8,636 nucleotides of DNA. It comes from an uncultured Cryptobacterium sp. Lineage in GTDB: Bacteria > Actinomycetota > Coriobacteriia > Coriobacteriales > Eggerthellaceae. Location of the stretch: the NCBI GenBank assembly GCA_900554685.1, contig USIG01000070.1, positions 1-8,636 of the forward strand. Reading direction: 5' to 3'. A program made the translations under genes and the position numbers. Numbering within the stretch: position 1 is the stretch's first letter; every line of letters begins with the position of its first letter. Shown piece after piece: positions 1 through 5,380 of the stretch. The notes under the pieces were generated by a model. It had not been told where the DNA came from. It worked only from the letters and a program-made list of their open reading frames with translations, and did not search any database.

Positions 1-35
1 AAGGTATAAGTACTTTTCTCATGGAAAGCGTTTGA
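1..35 (+). CDS. Possible 3' end of an upstream gene (partial)
   Basis: The frame starting at base 3 is open from the window edge to a TGA at 33-35, giving a tail reading GISTFLMESV. It ends one base before the ATG of the polyprenyl synthase gene, a spacing typical of neighbouring genes in an operon. Only about eleven codons are visible, so no family can be named. The alternative is that this is simply non-coding leader sequence that happens to be open. Inference only. Confidence 0.3.
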   Translation, partial: GISTFLMESV

Positions 36-36
36 T

Positions 37-1146
37 ATGTCAGATATTTCCTCTTCCGTGGAAGCTCAAAACGTTACAACTATTAACTTCGAAGATTTTG
101 AAGCGCTCACTCGTGAAGTTGATGCGCAGGCAAATTCTCCTAAGCTTTTTGAATTGTATTTAAATCGCTATGCAGAAAAAGCTGGCGAGATCATCAATCG
201 TTTTATTCCTCGTGGCTCGCATCCTGACATGGATACCTATCTGTATGCGCCCTTACGTGCGTACAGCGAAAATGGAGGAAAGCGTCATCGTCCTTTGATT
301 TGTGTTGCAGCTTGTGCGGCAGTGGGAGGTAATCCCTCTCGTGCCTTTTCTTCGGCCGCAGCAATCGAACATTTTCATACGGCGGCGTTAATTCATGACG
401 ATATTGCCGACGATGCAACCCTGCGTCGCGGAGAGCCCTGTATGCATCTTAGTGAAGGTATTGGTCTTGCTATCAATGCGGGCGATCTTGCTCTTTCTAT
501 CGTAAATGGCATTGTTATGCGCGATCCTCAGCTGGAGGATTCCTTGAAGGTTCGCGTAGCAATCGAGTTGGTGTCTATGGCTCAAAACACCGTTGAAGGT
601 CAAGCACTCGATATCGGTTGGGCACGCGATGGTCGTTACGATATTACGCCTGAAGACTATCTCACCATGGCTATTCATAAAACCGCTCATTATTCTGGCG
701 CAGTACCCCTTGCGGTGGGTGCGCTGGTTGGCGGCGGTAGTGAAGAGCAGATTGAGGGCTTGCGCTCATATGGTCTTGACACGGGCCTGGCATTTCAGAT
801 TCAGGACGACTTACTGAATCTTGTGGGCACGAAAGAGGCAAAAGAAAAGGACTTCCGCAGTGACATTACCGAAGGCAAGCGTACGTTGGTAGTGGTGCAT
901 GCGCTTAAACATTCAGCTAAACGCGATCGCTTAATTGAAATTCTTTCTTCTAAAGAAACCGATCCTGCTATCTTAGAAGAAGCAGTTGAGATCATGCGTG
1001 AGTCGGGAAGTATTGAGTATGCACGTTCTTATGCAGAGCAACTTACTGCAGATGCGCAAGAGCGTCTTGTAGCGCTTCTTCCTGAATCTCCCGCGCGCGA
1101 TCTTCTTGTTTCTATGGCAAATTGGTTTGTTGATCGTTTGAAGTAG
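37..1146 (+). CDS. Polyprenyl (isoprenyl) diphosphate synthase, class I trans type
   Basis: This 369-residue cytosolic enzyme condenses isopentenyl diphosphate with an allylic diphosphate to build linear polyprenyl diphosphates for quinone or other isoprenoid side chains. Family hallmarks are in order: GGKRHRP at 80-86 (diphosphate binding), first aspartate-rich motif DDIAD at 121-125 followed by LRRG, the KT pair at 215-216, and the second aspartate-rich motif FQIQDDLLN at 253-261 followed by DITEGKRTL. The fourth and fifth residues before DDIAD are both Ala, with no bulky aromatic stopper, and the first motif is DDxxD rather than the DDxxxxD of E. coli IspA. Both favour a product of C20 or longer, but the exact length cannot be read from sequence. 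The second motif ends in Asn where Asp is usual. The N-terminus carries about 30 extra residues. The start is supported by GGAAAG at 23-28, 8 bases before the ATG. The next gene follows after 9 bases. Family certain; the specific name (idsA, ispB or similar) is not. Confidence 0.93.
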   Translation: MSDISSSVEAQNVTTINFEDFEALTREVDAQANSPKLFELYLNRYAEKAGEIINRFIPRGSHPDMDTYLYAPLRAYSENGGKRHRPLICVAACAAVGGNPSRAFSSAAAIEHFHTAALIHDDIADDATLRRGEPCMHLSEGIGLAINAGDLALSIVNGIVMRDPQLEDSLKVRVAIELVSMAQNTVEGQALDIGWARDGRYDITPEDYLTMAIHKTAHYSGAVPLAVGALVGGGSEEQIEGLRSYGLDTGLAFQIQDDLLNLVGTKEAKEKDFRSDITEGKRTLVVVHALKHSAKRDRLIEILSSKETDPAILEEAVEIMRESGSIEYARSYAEQLTADAQERLVALLPESPARDLLVSMANWFVDRLK

Positions 1147-1155
1147 TGGGGAAGT

Positions 1156-2067
1156 ATGGATCCAATTCGTAGGAATGATTCTGGAGCTGCCGTTTTAGAC
1201 GTTCAGAGAAGGTTGGCTACGGCAGGTTACTTGGCGGAGGAAGCCATTACAGGAGTTTTTGATGCAAAAACTGCCAATGCAGTAGCGCAGCTTTGTGTGG
1301 CATGTGGTATTGATCCTCGACAAGAGGTTGACGAGCTTGTATGGAATAAGCTCGTAGACGAGTCATTTGAGCTGGGCGATCGCAATTTGTTTTTACGCGT
1401 ACCTTTTTTCCATGGTCGTGATGTTCGCACTCTTCAGGAAGCTTTATCTGCTCTTGGTTTTACCTGTGGCGAAAAAGATGGCATATTTGGTGCTCATACT
1501 GAAGATGCTGTTCGTCGTTTTCAGCTGAATATGGGTCTTCCTTCCGATGGTATCGTGGGTGGGTTTACGTTTCGTGCCCTTAATCACTTACAGCATTCCT
1601 GGAAGGGAAAAGACTCCTTTACCGCAATGCCTCATTTAGGTTTTGCTCGCGCGGCAGATGTTTTGGAATCAACGTTTATCTGCCTGTACGGAGTCAACGA
1701 ATTTACTCGTTCGGTTGCGGCTCGCATGTCAAATCTTGCTCTTGCCACTAATCCCACCTCGAAGGTTATGAGTGCTGATTCTTTGCTGGTTCCTCCTGAG
1801 GGAAGCACTCTTTTTGTTCAGATTCTCGTCGGAGATGAAAAACCTGCTTCGGTGATTCCTGTGGTCGAATTTGATGATGAGGAGAGCTTGGGAGTACGTA
1901 TGGCTCAAGCGATTCAGGCAACCGAGCATCATGATCGTCGTATTGCGGTACGTCTTTCAAATGAAGGATGGGAAGATGCCGGCGCTGCTCGCTCGGCCCA
2001 GCATTACGCAATTGTTTTGCTTGATGCCCTGTGTAGTGCCCTACTTTTGCTTGAACAGCGCGCCTAA
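1156..2067 (+). CDS. CwlM-like cytosolic protein: two peptidoglycan-binding domains plus degenerate amidase-like C-terminus
   Basis: This 303-residue protein has two PG_binding_1-type modules: residues about 5-67, and about 86-146 with the typical DGIFG and DGIVGGFTFRAL signatures. No signal peptide or membrane segment is visible, so it should stay in the cytoplasm despite its cell-wall domains. That, and the two-module layout with a similar linker (ELGDRNLF before module 2), matches my memory of actinobacterial CwlM, where an Amidase_3 domain follows and the protein regulates precursor synthesis through MurA. Here the C-terminal part (about 160-303) could be a shrunken Amidase_3 fold: Glu182 may match a zinc ligand, but no DPGHGG or SxHxN histidine motif is present (the strand STLFVQILVG at 217-226 lacks it). 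Hydrolase activity is therefore unlikely. The ATG lies 9 bases after the preceding stop with GGGG at 1148-1151 as a close-spaced ribosome site. A strong terminator follows. Binding domains are clear; the CwlM relationship and regulatory role are inferences. Confidence 0.82.
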   Translation: MDPIRRNDSGAAVLDVQRRLATAGYLAEEAITGVFDAKTANAVAQLCVACGIDPRQEVDELVWNKLVDESFELGDRNLFLRVPFFHGRDVRTLQEALSALGFTCGEKDGIFGAHTEDAVRRFQLNMGLPSDGIVGGFTFRALNHLQHSWKGKDSFTAMPHLGFARAADVLESTFICLYGVNEFTRSVAARMSNLALATNPTSKVMSADSLLVPPEGSTLFVQILVGDEKPASVIPVVEFDDEESLGVRMAQAIQATEHHDRRIAVRLSNEGWEDAGAARSAQHYAIVLLDALCSALLLLEQRA

Positions 2068-2127
2068 GAAAGTGACATACCTTAAAAATACTCTCTTGAA
2101 ACTCCTCCTTTTGAACTGAACTCCGAT

Positions 2128-2168
2128 AGTGAGACTGAAAACAAAAGTTTTCAGTCTCACTTGCTTTT
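2128..2168 (+). terminator. Rho-independent terminator after the polyprenyl synthase/CwlM-like unit
   Basis: A perfect 15-bp inverted repeat, AGTGAGACTGAAAAC at 2128-2142 and its exact complement at 2147-2161, encloses an AAAA loop. It is followed by TTGCTTTT. It starts about 60 bases after the stop of the peptidoglycan-binding-domain gene. On the minus strand no T-run follows, so it should act mainly in the forward direction. Confidence 0.88.
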
Positions 2169-2200
2169 AGAGGTGATGTTTTGACGGTTTCACCATCTCT
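2169..2200. repeat. Imperfect dyad between terminator and glmU promoter
   Basis: AGAGGTGATG at 2169-2178 can pair with CACCATCTCT at 2191-2200: nine of ten positions pair, one of them G-T, with a 12-base loop. A shorter alternative, GGTGA at 2172-2176 with TCACC at 2190-2194, competes with it. The right arm covers the place where a -35 element for the -10 at 2214 would lie. It could be an operator, or just structure trailing the terminator. Nothing in the sequence decides between them. Confidence 0.35.
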
Positions 2201-2210
2201 GTGCAAGGAC

Positions 2211-2219
2211 TGCTATACT
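2211..2219 (+). promoter_or_regulatory. Extended -10 promoter for glmU-prs-pth
   Basis: TGCTATACT at 2211-2219 fits the extended -10 form TGnTATAAT with one mismatch in the hexamer. No good -35 sits at 16-18 bases; TTCACC at 2189-2194 is 19 bases away. TTGACG at 2181-2186 is 27 bases away, too far to pair with it. An extended -10 can work without a -35. Transcription would start near 2226, giving a leader of about 130 bases to the preferred glmU start. The position right after a terminator supports the call. Confidence 0.55.
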
Positions 2220-2340
2220 GTGGAGCGCGTCGATAAATGCTCGTAATCTGCCAAGAGTATATCTTTTTGCAGGTAGAGAGCTGTTCGCAAGTAAATAACA
2301 GGTGAACAAATTGTTATCGACGAATAAGGTATCGCTTAAA

Positions 2341-2348
2341 GGGAAGGG
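2341..2348 (+). promoter_or_regulatory. Ribosome binding site that supports the TTG start of glmU at 2356
   Basis: GGGAAGGG at 2341-2348 lies 7 bases before TTG 2356. By contrast the GTG at 2302 has only TAACAG in front of it. A second good site, AGGTGA at 2300-2305, lies 5 bases before an in-frame TTG at 2311 and is the main competitor. Confidence 0.5.
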
Positions 2349-2355
2349 CGTTCAT

Positions 2356-3720
2356 TTGCAAGCTTCAGCACTTATTCTTGCGGCGGGTGCCGGCACCCGT
2401 ATGAAATCGTCAAAACCCAAAGTTGCTCATGAGATTTTAGGAAAACCTCTCGTTCGTTGGGTCGTAGACGCAGCTCATGAAGCGGGTATTGATTCAGTTG
2501 TAAGCATCGTTGGTCATGGTCGCGAACAGGTAGAACCTCTTTTATCTGACACTACAATAGTGGTTCAAGAAGAACAGCTTGGCACTGCTCATGCGGTATT
2601 GGCTGCTCGTGAAGCTTTGGCAGGAAAAAGTGGTTCACTCGTAGTATTAACAGGCGATTCTCCTTTGGTGCGTTCTTCTACCATTGAAGAGCTTGTTCGT
2701 ATGCGCGAAGAAAACAATGCTGCGGTGGTTGTTCTGACTATGGAAGCACAAGATCCTTTTGGGTACGGACGCATTGTTCGCGATAGTGCTGGCGATGTGC
2801 TTGAGATTGTGGAACAAAAGGACTGCACGCCAGAGCAAGCTGCTCTTCATGAATGCAATTCAGGTTTTTATTGCTTTGATATTGAGCTTTTGTTCTCAGC
2901 GCTTGAAGAAGTTTCAACCGATAATGCGCAAGGGGAATATTACTTAACCGATGTGTTAGGTATTGCGCGTAAGCGCGGTCAGCGTGTTTTGGCGCTCAAG
3001 GCGCAAGATTTTACCGAATGTTTGGGTGTTAATTCTCGTGTTCAGCTCGCACAAGCTACGCGTATTTTGCAGCAGCGTATCAACGAAGTTCACATGGCAG
3101 CGGGTGTTACCGTGATGGATCCCACCACTACTTGGATTGGACCTGACGTAACTATCGAACAGGATGTGGAGCTGTTGCCTATGACGTTTTTGCTGGGCTC
3201 CACTTCGGTGGCAACCGGTAGCGTAATAGGTCCGAATACTCGCTTGACTGATTGCACTGTTGGCCCGAATTGTGTTGTGGATGAAACGGTAGGCATTGAA
3301 ACCACTATGGAATCAGGCGTTACCTGTGGCCCCCGTGCGTACTTGCGTCCAGGCACTTATCTGTGCGAAAACGCAAAAGCGGGCACTCATGTAGAAATCA
3401 AGAAATCGACCATTGGCCCTGGTTCTAAGGTTCCGCATCTTTCCTATATTGGAGATGCAACGGTGGGTCGTGACGTAAATATCGGCGCAGGTAGCATTAC
3501 CTGTAATTATGATGGTGAAAAGAAGTGGCCTACCACAATTGGCGATAACTGCTTTGTTGGCAGTGACGTTATGATGGTAGCACCGGTAAATCTTGGGGAA
3601 AATTCTCTTATTGGTGCTGGCTCGGTTATTACCAAGGATGTTTCTGCAGGAGCACTTGGTCTAGGCCGTGCCCGTCAGGCGGAGATCGAGCATTGGAACG
3701 AGAGGAAGAATAACAAATGA
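2356..3720 (+). CDS. glmU: Bifunctional GlmU: GlcNAc-1-P uridyltransferase / GlcN-1-P acetyltransferase
   Basis: GlmU acetylates glucosamine-1-phosphate and then couples it to UTP, giving UDP-GlcNAc for peptidoglycan and other envelope polymers. Numbered from TTG 2356 (454 residues; E. coli has 456), the uridyltransferase half shows LILAAGAGTRM at 6-16, Lys22, QLGTAHA at 74-80, GDSPL at 100-104 with metal-binding Asp101, Glu153, Asn168 in NSGFY, and Asn226. The acetyltransferase half is a left-handed beta-helix of hexapeptide repeats from about 250, with Arg331, Lys349, catalytic His361 in PHLSYIGDA, Tyr364, and the NYDGEKK segment at 384-390. All sit within a few residues of their E. coli counterparts. 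The frame is open upstream to GTG 2302 (18 more residues, MNKLLSTNK and so on), just after an in-frame stop at 2296; that stretch is basic and not part of the usual family N-terminus. I prefer 2356 on length and ribosome site; 2311 and 2302 remain possible. The stop overlaps prs by ATGA. Confidence 0.97.
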   Translation: MQASALILAAGAGTRMKSSKPKVAHEILGKPLVRWVVDAAHEAGIDSVVSIVGHGREQVEPLLSDTTIVVQEEQLGTAHAVLAAREALAGKSGSLVVLTGDSPLVRSSTIEELVRMREENNAAVVVLTMEAQDPFGYGRIVRDSAGDVLEIVEQKDCTPEQAALHECNSGFYCFDIELLFSALEEVSTDNAQGEYYLTDVLGIARKRGQRVLALKAQDFTECLGVNSRVQLAQATRILQQRINEVHMAAGVTVMDPTTTWIGPDVTIEQDVELLPMTFLLGSTSVATGSVIGPNTRLTDCTVGPNCVVDETVGIETTMESGVTCGPRAYLRPGTYLCENAKAGTHVEIKKSTIGPGSKVPHLSYIGDATVGRDVNIGAGSITCNYDGEKKWPTTIGDNCFVGSDVMMVAPVNLGENSLIGAGSVITKDVSAGALGLGRARQAEIEHWNERKNNK

Positions 3721-4688
3721 GCAACATGACCAAAACCATGGCGATCTTCGCGGGTTCTACCTGTCCAGATCTTGCTGAAGAAATTGCTACCAACTTGGGA
3801 ACAACGCTGGGCAATGTAAAGCTTGAGAAGTTTTCAAATGGTGAAATTTATGCTCGCTATTTAGAGAGTGTACGTGGTGCGGATGTCTTTATCGTCCAAT
3901 CTACTTCTACTCCTAATGTTAACGAAGCATTGATGGAATTGCTCATTATGGCTGATGCAGCTAAACGCGCTTCTGCCCGTACGGTAAATGCGGTAGTGCC
4001 TTGCTATGGCTATGCTCGCCAGGATCGTAAGGCTGCGGCACGTGAGCCTATTACGGCAAAACTTGTTGCAAATCTGATGACGGTAGCCGGTATTGATCGC
4101 ACCATTACCATCGACTTGCATCAAGGACAGATCCAAGGCTTCTTTGATACCCCTGTTGATCACCTGACGGCTTTGTCTATTTTTGCTGATTATTTCCGCA
4201 GCAAGAACTTTGATACTGATCGTCTTTGCGTAGTAAGCCCTGATGTGGGTCGCGCAAAGGCAGCAAAGAAGCTTTGCGATATGCTTCATGCTGATCTTGC
4301 TATCATGCACAAGGGCCGTCCTGGTCACAACAAGGCAGAAATTACTGCTCTTATTGGTGATGTTCAGGGCAAAATTTGTATTGTCAACGATGACATTATT
4401 GATACGGCAGGCACTCTGTGCGCAGCGGTGGCAACCTTAAAAGAAAAGGGCGCCGATAAGGTGTATGTATGTGCAAGTCATCCGGTATTTTCTGGTCCAG
4501 CTTATGAGCGCTTAGAGAATTCTCAGATTGATGAAGTAGTTGTTTGCAATACCATTCCTGTTCCTCAGGAACGCCAGACTGGCAAGATCAGAGTTATTTC
4601 GGTTGCTCCTCTTTTGGCAAACGCTATCAATAACGTGTATTCAAACGAGTCTGTTGCTTCTTTGTTCGATCCTGATTTTGCTCTGTAG
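3717..4688 (+). CDS. prs: Ribose-phosphate pyrophosphokinase (PRPP synthetase)
   Basis: Prs transfers the diphosphate of ATP to ribose-5-phosphate, giving PRPP for purine, pyrimidine, NAD, histidine and tryptophan synthesis. The 323-residue protein has the family landmarks: FSNGEIYAR at 39-47, the ATP-binding RQDRK at 101-105, DLHQGQIQGFF at 133-143, the flexible-loop catalytic pair Lys199 and Arg201 in HKGRPGHN, and the PRPP loop DDIIDTAGT at 225-233. SPDVGRAKAAKK after residue 173 is the actinobacterial style of the motif, unlike SPDxGGVVRAR in E. coli and B. subtilis. KGR replaces the common KRR, but the two key side chains are kept. The ATG overlaps the glmU stop (ATGA), with AGAGGAAG at 3701-3708 8 bases upstream, so translation is probably coupled. 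UDP-GlcNAc and PRPP synthesis share this operon in B. subtilis too (gcaD-prs). Confidence 0.97.
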   Translation: MSNMTKTMAIFAGSTCPDLAEEIATNLGTTLGNVKLEKFSNGEIYARYLESVRGADVFIVQSTSTPNVNEALMELLIMADAAKRASARTVNAVVPCYGYARQDRKAAAREPITAKLVANLMTVAGIDRTITIDLHQGQIQGFFDTPVDHLTALSIFADYFRSKNFDTDRLCVVSPDVGRAKAAKKLCDMLHADLAIMHKGRPGHNKAEITALIGDVQGKICIVNDDIIDTAGTLCAAVATLKEKGADKVYVCASHPVFSGPAYERLENSQIDEVVVCNTIPVPQERQTGKIRVISVAPLLANAINNVYSNESVASLFDPDFAL

Positions 4689-4702
4689 GACAGCTGTTAG
4701 AT

Positions 4703-5278
4703 ATGCAAGTGATAGTAGGCTTAGGTAATCCTGGCGACGAATATGCCCATACTCGTCATAATGCAGGCTTTGAGGTAATTGACCTTTTGGCGCAGCGTTG
4801 GCAGGTTACTTATTGGAAGAATACCTGTGGTGCGCTGGTGGGCGAAGCGAAGGTTCGTCTTGATTCAGGGGAGATAGAAACCGTCATTTTAGCTAAACCG
4901 CAAAGCTTCATGAATCTCTCAGGTGGGCCAGTGTCAAACCTCTGTAAGGCCTATGACGAAGATCCTTCAGAGCTGATCGTCATTCATGATGAATTGGATA
5001 TCAATCCTGCGACGGTTCGCGTAAAGAAAGGTGGCGGTCATGCGGGGCATAATGGGCTTCGCTCCATTATCGACAAACTACAAACGCGCGATTTCTTGCG
5101 AGTGCGCATAGGAATTGGTCGTCCTCCAGGACGGATGAGCGTTGTTGATTTTGTCTTGCAGGTTCCTCGTAAAGAGGCAAAGGAAGACTTCGATGAGGCC
5201 TGTGTTCGTGGGGCCGATGCCGTAGAATCGCTTCTTTCGGTGGGACTTGAGAAAACGCAAAATGTGTTCAATCGATAG
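4703..5278 (+). CDS. pth: Peptidyl-tRNA hydrolase
   Basis: Pth cleaves the ester bond of peptidyl-tRNAs that drop off ribosomes, returning free tRNA. At 191 residues it matches the usual length (E. coli 194). All active-site residues are present: Asn9 in GLGNPG, catalytic His19 in YAHTRHNAGF, Asn71 in KPQSFMNLSGG, Asp96 in IHDELDI, and Asn117 in GGGHAGHNGLRS. The N-terminus MQVIVGLGNPG is exactly the expected family start. Only a weak ribosome site is seen (AGGA at 4687-4690, 12 bases away, overlapping the prs stop). With the 14-base gap to prs this suggests translational coupling. It is the last gene of its unit, followed by a hairpin terminator. Confidence 0.97.
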   Translation: MQVIVGLGNPGDEYAHTRHNAGFEVIDLLAQRWQVTYWKNTCGALVGEAKVRLDSGEIETVILAKPQSFMNLSGGPVSNLCKAYDEDPSELIVIHDELDINPATVRVKKGGGHAGHNGLRSIIDKLQTRDFLRVRIGIGRPPGRMSVVDFVLQVPRKEAKEDFDEACVRGADAVESLLSVGLEKTQNVFNR

Positions 5279-5300
5279 ACATTCGTAACCGCTTAACTTC

Positions 5301-5335
5301 AAAGGGTTTCTCTTTAGGTGAGAAACCCTTTTCTT
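5301..5335 (+). terminator. Rho-independent terminator after pth
   Basis: AAAGGGTTTCTC at 5301-5312 is perfectly complementary to GAGAAACCCTTT at 5320-5331, a 12-bp stem with a 7-base loop. The tail reads TTTTCTT, partly from the stem itself. It begins 22 bases after the pth stop and separates the glmU-prs-pth unit from the recJ-helicase gene. Confidence 0.87.
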
Positions 5336-5380
5336 GTGCGACAATAAAGCATGAGAAAAGAATAAGTGAATAAGGTCTGA

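Noticed and set aside
2181..2186. TTGACG as the -35 of the glmU promoter
   Set aside because: It is 27 bases from the TATACT -10, far beyond usable spacing, and no -10 lies at the proper distance from it.
1766..2206. Minus-strand open frame of 146 codons running through the terminator
   Set aside because: It covers the 3' part of the peptidoglycan-binding-domain gene and the perfect hairpin; the composition (many His, Gln, Ser) is typical of a reverse-strand shadow.
2220..2301. tRNA, riboswitch or small RNA in the glmU leader
   Set aside because: A GTTCGCA string and a weak CTGC...GCAG hairpin (2248-2272) drew attention, but no acceptor, anticodon or T-arm pairing exists and no known riboswitch core is visible.
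3861..4328. Minus-strand open frame of 155 codons opposite prs
   Set aside because: It is a shadow of the well-conserved PRPP synthetase frame, with no domain signature of its own.
5334..5365. TTGTGC with GAATAA as a recJ promoter
   Set aside because: The spacing is 20 bases and the -10 fit is poor; too weak to annotate.
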